From: JANWKQ01 sp040376605
GTDB taxonomy: Bacteria; Bacteroidota; Bacteroidia; CAIKAF01
Reading direction: 5' to 3'
NCBI GenBank assembly: GCA_040376605.1
Contig: JBEIQI010000108.1
Coordinates: forward strand, 1 to 9,474
Length of the DNA: 9,474 bases
Below are positions 1 to 6,239 of the stretch, one piece after another. Every line of letters starts with the position of its first letter. Position 1 is the first letter of the stretch. The position numbers and the translations under genes were made by a program. The notes below the pieces were generated by a model. The model worked only from the letters and a program-made list of their open reading frames with translations. It ran no database searches and was not told the origin of the DNA.

Positions 1-99
1 CGTATGGAATCTGCTAATGGCCGTAGAGTATTAGCTGCCCGCAGAAGAAGAGGTCGTCATAAATTGACTGTATCTGACGAGTTCTATCCAAAGAAATAA
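1..99 (+). CDS. rpmH: 50S ribosomal protein L34, C-terminal part (5' end outside window)
   Basis: The frame is open from the first base and ends at TAA 97-99, giving 32 residues that begin RMESANGRRVLAARRRRGRH and end in TVSDEFYPKK. The ANGRRVLAARRRRGR block is the signature of L34, a very basic protein of about 50 residues in the large ribosomal subunit, so roughly the last two thirds of the gene are present. The tail after LTVSDE is a few residues longer than in many L34 proteins. The gene is closed by a strong terminator 22 bases downstream. The usual neighbour rnpA is not behind it, so the gene may sit outside an rpmH-rnpA arrangement. The upstream side is not visible. Confidence 0.95.
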   Translation, partial: RMESANGRRVLAARRRRGRHKLTVSDEFYPKK

Positions 100-121
100 G
101 TTTTAAAAATATCTATACTAC

Positions 122-157
122 AAACCCGTCCCGATTGCTATCGGGATGGGTTTTTTT
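122..157 (+). terminator. Rho-independent terminator of rpmH
   Basis: AAACCCGTCCCGAT (122-135) pairs with ATCGGGATGGGTTT (140-153) to form a 14-bp stem with a single G-T wobble and the loop TGCT. A run of seven T (151-157) overlaps the 3' arm. The A run at the 5' foot means it could also work weakly on the other strand, but no minus-strand gene ends nearby. Confidence 0.93.
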
Positions 158-296
158 ATTGCCTAATATTTCAGTTGCGGTTAACATCAATCACAACCTA
201 ATTCCCTTATCAAAACTTTCAGAGTATATTATTTCATTTGAGTCTCTTATGCAGATCCATATTTTCTTATGCAAGTATCTCGCTTCCGCGAGGGAT

Positions 297-324
297 CTAC
301 TTTTTGTCTTGTCACAAAAAGTAG
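297..324. repeat. Perfect 11-bp hairpin (CTACTTTTTGT / ACAAAAAGTAG)
   Basis: Arms 297-307 and 314-324 are exact inverted repeats around the 6-base loop CTTGTC. The loop sequence is matched by GACAAG at 333-338, so an alternative pairing with the downstream segment exists. It does not end in a T run and follows no gene, so it is not an ordinary terminator. Confidence 0.85.
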
Positions 325-401
325 ACAAAAAAGACAAGGCTACATAAACCACACCATGTAAAACTATGGAGCACTTTGGTCACTCACCCAAACTCGTCTA
401 C

Positions 402-438
402 GCTGTTCACCAAATTTTTAAAATAAAATTTGGACAGC
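402..438. repeat. Long imperfect hairpin
   Basis: CCAAATTTT (410-418) pairs exactly with AAAATTTGG (425-433) around a 6-base loop. The stem continues, after a 3-base bulge on the left arm, with GCTGT (402-406) against ACAGC (434-438). It lies in the AT-richer left half of the extragenic element. Confidence 0.75.
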
Positions 439-591
439 TGTGCCTCAAGCATGGGTTCATTACCCTCCGCTACCTTGTTTTACTATGGAGGTTTATTGAT
501 GCCTGTCCTTTTCCCCACACAAGCCACATTATCTGCACTTGCATATCAACTGGTAATGTTTCTGCACATGCAAATATCGAAGACCACTCCT

Positions 592-608
592 GAATTGCGA
601 AGCAATTC
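592..608. repeat. 7-bp hairpin closed by a GAA triloop
   Basis: GAATTGC (592-598) and GCAATTC (602-608) are perfect inverted arms around GAA. The tip therefore reads GCGAAGC, a sequence known from biophysical work to form an exceptionally stable DNA mini-hairpin. It sits at the junction between the AT-rich left half and the G-rich core of the element. Confidence 0.8.
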
Positions 609-630
609 GATGGGACAAAAATGGTGCGGA

Positions 631-649
631 CATCGCCCGGACGGCGATG
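631..649. repeat. 7-bp GC-rich hairpin (CATCGCC / GGCGATG)
   Basis: Arms 631-637 and 643-649 are exact inverted repeats with loop CGGAC. The hairpin marks the start of the G-rich core of the extragenic element. Confidence 0.8.
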
Positions 650-806
650 CAACGAAATGGTGGTGGGGCGGGGTGGGCTGTCCGAGTGGATTTGTAGCGC
701 TCGGCAATGTCTGTGCGGTGGGTGTGATGTAAGGGAAAGAGGCATTGGGCCGAGGAGGCATGGCGGGTGTAACGAGGCTGGGTGTTCATTTCGTTGCGAT
801 TTTTTT

Positions 807-829
807 CTTCTTTTTTTTAAAAAAAGAAG
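807..829. repeat. Oligo-T/oligo-A inverted repeat at the right end of the element
   Basis: CTTCTTTTTTT (807-817) and AAAAAAAGAAG (819-829) are inverted arms separated by one base. The sequence continues GCCGCCAGAGGC. It parallels the TTTTTGT/ACAAAAA hairpin at 297-324 at the other end, so the two may bound one repeat unit. It could also slow polymerases coming from the hydrolase gene on the minus strand, but it lacks a T tail in that direction. Confidence 0.7.
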
Positions 830-922
830 CCGCCAGAGGCATACAGAAATATTTTTCAAATCGCTACTATATGAGACAACAGAGAATAAGAAAATTCTGA
901 GGGACACACAAATACAAGTTTA

Positions 923-1741
923 TCAATCCAACCACCCCAACTCATCCTTTATCAAATCGGCATAGGCAGGTTTGAGTAAATCGTGACCTGCTTTTATTTT
1001 TATCCATTTTACTTCGTTCTCCAAACTATGCGATAAAATATGTCCGATTTCTTCGTTTAAAACCGGATCGTAGGTGCCGGTAAAAATTAATGTTTTAATA
1101 TGATATTGAAGTATGGTTTCTTTTACTTTTCGAACGGAGGGGGTTATAATGGAATAAGTGTTCCAAACATGCAAAACTTTTAATCTATTTTCTTTATCAG
1201 AAAATTGAGAGTGTACAAACTTGGCCATTTTTTCTTTGATGATGCCGGTAGTTCTAAAAGTTTTTACAATAGAAAATAATAAATCGGGTTTATATACCAC
1301 TCTTTTAAAAAGACGTTTCCCTACAAAATGATTGGTGGCAAAATAATACCATCTGCTTTTTTTAACTCCATCGGGAGCCAGCAATATTAAATGATGAATT
1401 CTCTCCGGAATCATCTCTACCAGTTTTAATACCAATCGTCCGCCTAAACTATATCCCAACAATGAAAATTTTTCGATGTTATTTTGACGACAAAATTCCA
1501 ATACACCTTCTTTTAAAAAGGAAGACGGTAATGGATCACCAGGTTCTAAATGATCGGGTAGTTGACTATCGTCGTGATAAAAAAGGGAGCAGGCATAAAC
1601 AGTAAACCTATCTTGCAAAGCAGAAGCGATATTCGAAAAAACAGAAGCTGATTGACCAAAGCCATGAAAGGCAATGAGAATTTCGGGACCGGTGCCCCAT
1701 TTCTCATAACTCACCCTGTATTGATTATGCTCGAATATCAT
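923..1741 (-). CDS. Alpha/beta-fold hydrolase
   Basis: This 272-residue protein has the features of a soluble alpha/beta hydrolase. HGFG at 26-29 is the oxyanion-hole strand turn, and GYSLGG at 96-101 is the nucleophile elbow with Ser98. Asp225 lies in GTYDPV and His253 in AGHDLL, completing the Ser-Asp-His triad in the expected order and spacing. Between the elbow and the Asp, residues of about 125-205 form a Lys/Arg- and aromatic-rich lid region. No signal peptide is visible, so it should be cytoplasmic. The substrate cannot be named; esterase, thioesterase or C-C hydrolase are all possible within the fold. It follows the ion-channel gene on the same strand with 96 bases between them, and a candidate promoter lies directly before its ATG. 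No clear terminator is visible after its stop. Confidence 0.88.
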   Translation of the reverse strand: MIFEHNQYRVSYEKWGTGPEILIAFHGFGQSASVFSNIASALQDRFTVYACSLFYHDDSQLPDHLEPGDPLPSSFLKEGVLEFCRQNNIEKFSLLGYSLGGRLVLKLVEMIPERIHHLILLAPDGVKKSRWYYFATNHFVGKRLFKRVVYKPDLLFSIVKTFRTTGIIKEKMAKFVHSQFSDKENRLKVLHVWNTYSIITPSVRKVKETILQYHIKTLIFTGTYDPVLNEEIGHILSHSLENEVKWIKIKAGHDLLKPAYADLIKDELGWLD

Positions 1742-1746
1742 TCAAT

Positions 1747-1779
1747 CAAAGTTAATGACATATTCATGGCATTTGACAA
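1747..1779 (-). promoter_or_regulatory. Candidate Bacteroidota-type promoter for the hydrolase
   Basis: Read on the minus strand, TTG (1779-1777) is followed after 22 bases by TAACTTTG (1754-1747), an exact match to TAnnTTTG. The -7 box ends only five bases before the ATG at 1741-1739, so a transcript from it would be leaderless or nearly so. That makes the call doubtful. The alternative is read-through from the channel gene. Confidence 0.4.
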
Positions 1780-1837
1780 TAATTGATGAAAGAACCTTCC
1801 TGTTCATTCTTTTTAACTTGAGGTGCTACTTATTTTT

Positions 1838-2815
1838 CTAAAAATAAATAGCGTTTACCACCACCCCTACATTTACGGCTATGTAAGAAATGAGCAATGA
1901 ATAACGTACAATTTTATCGGTTCTTTTAGATTGTTTGAGTTTACCTTCGTCGCCATATCTTAAGGAGATGGCGGCAAATGCAATGGTAATGAATATCGAA
2001 ATAAACGTGGCCCCATGCAATATATCTACGGTGGTAAAGGCCGATGATTCGGGCAAATAAGAATCGATGATATATTTATTACCAACGGCTGCAAATAATC
2101 CACCCACGGGTAAGGCAAATCTCGATTCGGTATGATCGGACTCTACCCAAAAACTCACCAATGAAATAGCAAAGGCCACATACATTCCTAAAAATATTTT
2201 GAAAAATAATCCCCAGGCCGAACGTTCCATTTTAATTTTAATAATGTATTTGCTATAATCCGATTCTGGTTTTTCTAAAGAGGCATCGCCAAATCCGGTG
2301 GAATAATGACTAATACCCGTGGATACTTCGAACCCTTTGATTCGCCAACCTTCTACCACAAAATCCGGATCGTAATATTGACCCACCGTATCCGGAACAA
2401 AAACTACGGTTCGGGCATCGTATTTAGAATTTTCAATAACGATAGAAAGTTCCTGTTCGTCGAAAGGATAATCCTTTACATTCCAGGTTTGTTTCATATT
2501 GGCGGTAATCTTTAATTGAACCCATTTATTGCCATCGGTACTATCATCCACTATGGCATCAAAACTTAGGGTTTTGGCATTGGGGATTTCTACATCATCA
2601 TGAAATTCAATTTCGGGACTATCGTATAACATCCATAACCAAAAACGGGCGGTATATTCTTTTTCTCTAAAATTAAAATTGTGTAAACTAATGATATAAC
2701 ATCCTATTCGCACGGTATCGGGCCCAGCATCTTGGGCTTGTACTTTGGTGGGAACGAGCCAGCCTAATAGGAGAATGATTGCAATTAAAAAGGTATTGAG
2801 TATTCTTTGGGTCAT
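1838..2815 (-). CDS. Prokaryotic pentameric ligand-gated ion channel (Cys-loop receptor homologue)
   Basis: This 325-residue protein has the full layout of a bacterial pLGIC subunit such as GLIC or ELIC. A signal peptide (1-28, ending KVQAQ) is followed by a beta-sandwich ligand-binding domain (about 30-198). That domain carries the signature YPFDEQ at 116-121, equivalent to the Cys-loop consensus (F/Y)PFD. As in other bacterial members the disulphide pair is absent; the only Cys (39) is near the N-terminus. Four membrane segments follow: M1 about 200-223 ending in FWVES, M2 about 230-251, the M2-M3 loop LPESSAFTTVDI (254-265), M3 about 266-285, and M4 about 303-323. FWVES...LP...TTVDI aligns by eye with FWLES...LP...TTVID of ELIC. 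The cytoplasmic M3-M4 linker is short (about 17 residues), as in prokaryotes. The channel should assemble as a pentamer in the inner membrane with its sensor domain in the periplasm. The ligand is unknown. The gene is divergent from a TM2-domain gene and precedes a hydrolase. Confidence 0.88.
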   Translation of the reverse strand: MTQRILNTFLIAIILLLGWLVPTKVQAQDAGPDTVRIGCYIISLHNFNFREKEYTARFWLWMLYDSPEIEFHDDVEIPNAKTLSFDAIVDDSTDGNKWVQLKITANMKQTWNVKDYPFDEQELSIVIENSKYDARTVVFVPDTVGQYYDPDFVVEGWRIKGFEVSTGISHYSTGFGDASLEKPESDYSKYIIKIKMERSAWGLFFKIFLGMYVAFAISLVSFWVESDHTESRFALPVGGLFAAVGNKYIIDSYLPESSAFTTVDILHGATFISIFITIAFAAISLRYGDEGKLKQSKRTDKIVRYSLLISYIAVNVGVVVNAIYF

Positions 2816-2845
2816 ACAAACATTATTTATGAACGAATAAAGTTA

Positions 2846-2893
2846 TTTAACCTTTTCAATTCCGCAAAAATAATTACTTTCACCTTTTCAATT
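2846..2893. promoter_or_regulatory. Direct repeat in the divergent promoter region (candidate operator)
   Basis: TTTAACCTTTTCAATT (2846-2861) and TTTCACCTTTTCAATT (2878-2893) are identical at 15 of 16 positions and start 32 bases apart, about three turns of the helix. They flank the -7 box of the channel promoter, and the right copy covers its TTG box. The placement suits a regulator binding the same helix face twice, but no regulator gene is in the window. Confidence 0.45.
2865..2891 (-). promoter_or_regulatory. Candidate Bacteroidota-type promoter of the ion-channel gene
   Basis: On the minus strand TTG (2891-2889) is followed after 16 bases by TATTTTTG (2872-2865), a full TAnnTTTG match. 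This leaves a leader of about 40 bases before the ATG at 2815. The TTG lies inside the right copy of a direct repeat (2878-2893). Confidence 0.55.
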
Positions 2894-2901
2894 ATAAAGT
2901 T

Positions 2902-3258
2902 ATGAGTGACCAATTATTTTATTCAATTCCCAATTTAGAAGGTGATGAACTACTTGAGTTAAAACAAATAACCCAAGGATTTTCGGAAGATAAGTTGAAA
3001 AACTTTATTGCCTTGTATAAAAGTAAAAGAAAGGATCCACAAACAGGTATGATTTTAGGGATCATTCCTTTTGTAATTGGAGCTCATGGAATTCAACGCT
3101 TTTATTATGGCAACATTGGTATGGGCATATTATACTTGCTCACCTTCGGACTTTGCTCGGTGGGTACCATTATCGATTTGATTAATAATAAAAAGATGGC
3201 TTTAGAAGCCAACCGACCTATTATGCAGGAATGCTCAAGCATGTCGGGGACCTTTTAA
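2902..3258 (+). CDS. TM2-domain small membrane protein
   Basis: This 118-residue protein has a charged N-terminal third (1-46, many Glu and Lys, probably helical and cytoplasmic) followed by a TM2 domain. The first membrane segment is about 48-65. The conserved turn GAHGIQRFYYG at 60-70 corresponds to the family pattern GxHxFYxG, and the second membrane segment is about 72-95 with the closing IIDL (90-93). The role of bacterial TM2 proteins is not established. The start ATG has no Shine-Dalgarno, as elsewhere in this window. It is transcribed away from the ion-channel gene with 86 bases between their starts, so regulation may be shared; a functional link is only inference. The gene ends 114 bases before the carB promoter. 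Confidence 0.88.
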   Translation: MSDQLFYSIPNLEGDELLELKQITQGFSEDKLKNFIALYKSKRKDPQTGMILGIIPFVIGAHGIQRFYYGNIGMGILYLLTFGLCSVGTIIDLINNKKMALEANRPIMQECSSMSGTF

Positions 3259-3372
3259 AATATAGATTCGTTTTAATCTACGTTCGATACTCATTTTTTC
3301 CTTAGCAACAATAAGTTAGGGTCTATTTGTTTTTGAATTTAAACTTCTCAACAATAGATTAACATCGGTATT

Positions 3373-3398
3373 TTGCACAGTAGGATTTCCTACTTTTG
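3373..3398 (+). promoter_or_regulatory. Candidate carB promoter
   Basis: TTG (3373-3375) is followed after 15 bases by TACTTTTG (3391-3398), an exact TAnnTTTG box. The spacer is slightly short. The implied start of transcription near 3403-3405 gives a leader of about 25 bases before the GTG at 3429. It also rules out translation starting at the TTG within the box (3396). Confidence 0.55.
3379..3394. promoter_or_regulatory. 16-bp perfect palindrome over the carB -7 box (candidate operator)
   Basis: AGTAGGA (3379-3385) and TCCTACT (3388-3394) are exact inverted arms around TT. The right arm overlaps the first four bases of the -7 box, a position where a dimeric repressor would block transcription. 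No regulator in the window can be assigned to it. Confidence 0.5.
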
Positions 3399-3428
3399 CC
3401 CAATTTATTTCTACTAAAAAATAGCATC

Positions 3429-6239
3429 GTGCCAAAAGATACCAGCATAAAATCAGTTCTTATTATAGGCAGCGGCCCTATTATCATTGGACAAGCTTGC
3501 GAATTCGATTATTCAGGAACCCAAGCCGCCCGATCTTTAAGAGAAGAAGGCATTGAAGTGTCGTTGATTAATTCTAATCCGGCTACCATTATGACGGACC
3601 CTATTACCGCAGACCATGTTTATTTATGGCCCCTGGAAATGGAATCCATTATAAAAATTCTGGAGGAGCGTAAAATTGATGCGGTGTTACCCACCATGGG
3701 AGGTCAAACGGCCTTAAACCTTTGTATAGAATGCGATAATGCCGGAGTTTGGGAAAAGTATGGCGTAAAGCTTATTGGGGTTGATATCCATGCCATTGAT
3801 GTTTGTGAAAATCGCGAATTATTTCGCCAGCTCATGGTGGAAATTGGAATTGGGGTTGCCCCCAGTAAAACGGCCCAAAGTTTTTTAGAAGGAAAAGAAA
3901 TTGCACAGAATATTGGGTTTCCATTGGTTATTCGTCCATCCTTTACATTGGGCGGTACCGGAGGGGCATTTGTACATAAAAAAGAAGATTTTGATGAACT
4001 GCTCAATCGTGGTTTGCATGCTTCTCCTATACATGAAGTATTGATTGAAAAATCCATCTACGGTTGGAAAGAATATGAGTTGGAACTTTTGCGTGATGCC
4101 AATGACAATGTGGTGATCATTTGCTCCATCGAAAATTTCGACCCTATGGGAGTGCATACCGGAGATAGTATTACCGTAGCTCCTGCCATGACCCTTGCGG
4201 ATACTACTTTTCAGAACATGCGTAACATGGCTATTAAAATGATGCGCAGTATTGGGAATTTTTCGGGTGGGTGTAACGTACAGTTTGCAGTACATCCGGA
4301 AACGGAAGAAATTGTGGCTATCGAAATCAATCCGAGAGTAAGCCGTTCATCGGCATTAGCGAGTAAAGCAACCGGTTATCCTATTGCACGTATAGCCTCT
4401 AAATTAGCCATTGGTTATAACCTGGATGAATTAGAAAATCCGATTACCAAAACCTCTGCTTTATTTGAACCTACTTTAGATTATGTAATCGTAAAAATTC
4501 CACGTTGGAATTTCGATAAGTTTAAAGGAGCCGATCGTAAATTGGGACTTCAAATGAAATCGGTGGGTGAAGCCATGGGTATCGGCAGAACATTTCAGGA
4601 AGCATTACAAAAAGCATGTCAGAGTTTAGAGATTAATAGAAATGGATTAGGGGCCGATGGAAAGGAACTTAAAAACCGCGATGAAATTCTTTATAGTTTA
4701 GAAAACCCAAGTTGGAACCGATTGTTCCATATCTACGATGCATTTAAACTGGGTATTCCGTTTGCCTCGATACAAAAGGCTACCCAAATAGATCCTTGGT
4801 TTTTAAATCAAATTGAAGAGCTGGTTTCTTTAGAAAAAGAAATTGAAAAACATACCGTAGGAGAAATTCCGAGAGAGCTATTGTTGATTGCCAAACAAAA
4901 AGGTTATGGCGACCGACAAATTGCTCACTTAATGAATTGTTTAGAAAGTGAAGTCTATTATAGAAGACAGGCCGAAGGAATTAGAAGGGTATATAAATTA
5001 GTGGATACTTGTGCAGCTGAATTCGAAGCGATTACGCCATATTATTATTCCACATTTGAAGAAGAAAATGAATCCATTGTTTCGGATAAAAAGAAGGTAA
5101 TTATTTTAGGTAGCGGACCTAACCGAATTGGACAGGGAATAGAATTTGATTATAGTTGTGTACATGGAGTAATTGCGGCTAAAGAAGCGGGTTACGAAAC
5201 CATTATGATTAACTGTAATCCGGAAACGGTAAGTACCGATTTTAATACGGCAGATAAATTGTATTTCGAGCCGGTATTTTGGGAACATATATTTGATATT
5301 ATCGAACATGAAAAACCGGAAGGGGTGATTGTACAATTAGGAGGACAAACCGCTTTAAAATTATCGGAGAAATTACATCGTTACGGAATAAAAATAATAG
5401 GCACCAGCTATGATAGTTTAGATTTAGCTGAGGATCGCGGAAGATTTTCTAGTTTACTCAAGGAAATGGGAATCCCATATCCGGAATTCGGCACTGTTGA
5501 TAATGCTAGCGAAGCCATTGAGCTTAGCCGTCAGTTGGGATTCCCATTACTTGTTCGTCCGTCCTATGTATTAGGAGGGCAAAAAATGAAAATCGTAATT
5601 AATGAAGATGAGCTTGAAACCCATGTAATTGATTTATTTAAAGATTTTCCGGGTAACAAAGTATTGCTCGATCATTTTTTAGAAAGAACCATTGAGGCCG
5701 AATGTGATGCCATTTGCGATGGAGAAAATGTTTTGGTAATAGGTATGATGCAACATATTGAACCGGCGGGTATCCACAGTGGCGATTCCTACGCTTTGCT
5801 TCCACCTTATAACTTAGGAGCTTTGGTAATGGAGCAAATGGTTGAATATACTACCCGAATTGCGCAACGATTAAAAGTAAAGGGATTAATTAATATGCAG
5901 TTTGCTATTAAGGATGATGTAGTATATGTAATTGAGGCCAATCCTCGTGCAAGTCGCACCGTTCCTTTTATTGCGAAGGCCTATCAACAACCTTATGTAA
6001 ACTGGGCAACCAAATTAATGTTGGGTGCCAATAAATTATCCGATTTTAAATACGATCCACAATTAAAGGGATATGCTATTAAGATTCCGGTATTTTCGTT
6101 TGGCAAATTCCCTGAGGTAAATAAAGAATTAGGTCCTGAAATGAAATCGACGGGAGAGGCCATTTATTTTATCGATAATTTAAAGGATAAATACTTTACC
6201 AAGATTTACAGCGAACGAAATCTATATTTAAGTCGATAA
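3429..6239 (+). CDS. carB: Carbamoyl-phosphate synthase large subunit, lacking the C-terminal MGS domain
   Basis: CarB makes carbamoyl phosphate from bicarbonate, ammonia (delivered from glutamine by CarA) and two ATP, feeding arginine and pyrimidine synthesis in the cytoplasm. Starting at GTG 3429, the 936-residue product begins MPKDTSIKSVLIIGSGPI, the usual CarB start; an upstream in-frame TTG (3396) lies inside the promoter. The two homologous halves are clear. The first has the N-terminal GSGPIIIGQACEFDYSGTQ, an ATP-grasp domain with PSFTLGGTGGA near 170-180, and EINPRVSRSSALASKATGYP near 299-318. An oligomerisation region follows (about 400-545). The second half restarts with GSGPNRIGQGIEFDYS near 560-575, followed by VRPSYVLGGQ and EANPRASRTVPF near 835-847. 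It stops just after GPEMKSTGEAIYF, about 130 residues short of the E. coli form, so the allosteric MGS-like domain is absent. I recall this for Bacteroidota generally. carA is not in the window. Confidence 0.97.
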   Translation: MPKDTSIKSVLIIGSGPIIIGQACEFDYSGTQAARSLREEGIEVSLINSNPATIMTDPITADHVYLWPLEMESIIKILEERKIDAVLPTMGGQTALNLCIECDNAGVWEKYGVKLIGVDIHAIDVCENRELFRQLMVEIGIGVAPSKTAQSFLEGKEIAQNIGFPLVIRPSFTLGGTGGAFVHKKEDFDELLNRGLHASPIHEVLIEKSIYGWKEYELELLRDANDNVVIICSIENFDPMGVHTGDSITVAPAMTLADTTFQNMRNMAIKMMRSIGNFSGGCNVQFAVHPETEEIVAIEINPRVSRSSALASKATGYPIARIASKLAIGYNLDELENPITKTSALFEPTLDYVIVKIPRWNFDKFKGADRKLGLQMKSVGEAMGIGRTFQEALQKACQSLEINRNGLGADGKELKNRDEILYSLENPSWNRLFHIYDAFKLGIPFASIQKATQIDPWFLNQIEELVSLEKEIEKHTVGEIPRELLLIAKQKGYGDRQIAHLMNCLESEVYYRRQAEGIRRVYKLVDTCAAEFEAITPYYYSTFEEENESIVSDKKKVIILGSGPNRIGQGIEFDYSCVHGVIAAKEAGYETIMINCNPETVSTDFNTADKLYFEPVFWEHIFDIIEHEKPEGVIVQLGGQTALKLSEKLHRYGIKIIGTSYDSLDLAEDRGRFSSLLKEMGIPYPEFGTVDNASEAIELSRQLGFPLLVRPSYVLGGQKMKIVINEDELETHVIDLFKDFPGNKVLLDHFLERTIEAECDAICDGENVLVIGMMQHIEPAGIHSGDSYALLPPYNLGALVMEQMVEYTTRIAQRLKVKGLINMQFAIKDDVVYVIEANPRASRTVPFIAKAYQQPYVNWATKLMLGANKLSDFKYDPQLKGYAIKIPVFSFGKFPEVNKELGPEMKSTGEAIYFIDNLKDKYFTKIYSERNLYLSR

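Larger units (their letters stand above)
279..840. repeat. Large non-coding extragenic element with a hairpin series and a G-rich core
   Basis: The interval 160-922 holds no credible gene. Within it, about 279-840 is unlike the surrounding AT-rich DNA. It opens with the hairpin CTCGC-TTCC-GCGAG (279-292) and a TTTTTGT/ACAAAAA hairpin. Longer stems follow at 402-438 and 592-608, then a strongly G-biased, GC-rich core (about 620-790). It ends with an oligo-T/oligo-A hairpin followed by GCCGCCAGAGGCATA. The open frames crossing it on both strands overlap each other, have low-complexity products rich in His, Pro, Arg or Ser, and match no family I know. From memory, CTTTTTGTCTTG...ACAAAAAG hairpins and AAAAAGAAGCCGCCAGAGGC ends recur in intergenic DNA of many Bacteroidota, so I read this as a multicopy extragenic element. 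The exact boundaries are a guess. 160-278 and 841-922 show nothing definable. Confidence 0.6.

Noticed and set aside
676..690. Sequence GCTGTCCGAGTGG, reminiscent of the D-arm of a serine or leucine tRNA
   Set aside because: No acceptor stem, anticodon arm or TTCGAATC-like T-arm can be placed around it.
470..907. 145-codon minus-strand reading frame
   Set aside because: It crosses the hairpin-rich element, its product is low complexity (Ser, Pro, His, Arg) and matches no family, and four other overlapping frames in the same stretch look equally good. The G-rich composition explains the lack of stops.
135..965. Plus-strand reading frames at 135-347, 366-593, 430-732 and 621-965
   Set aside because: They start inside the terminator or inside hairpins, overlap each other in different frames, and show no domain or plausible start region.
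3263..3280. TAGATT/AATCTA hairpin after the TM2 gene as a terminator
   Set aside because: The 6-bp stem is AT-rich and no T run follows directly.
3396..3428. Upstream TTG start for carB adding 11 residues
   Set aside because: The TTG lies inside the predicted -7 box, and the GTG at 3429 gives the N-terminus MPKDTSIKSVLIIGSGP expected for CarB.
3704..5336. Minus-strand frames inside carB (3704-4057, 3885-4295, 5106-5336)
   Set aside because: They are shadows of the highly conserved carB frame.
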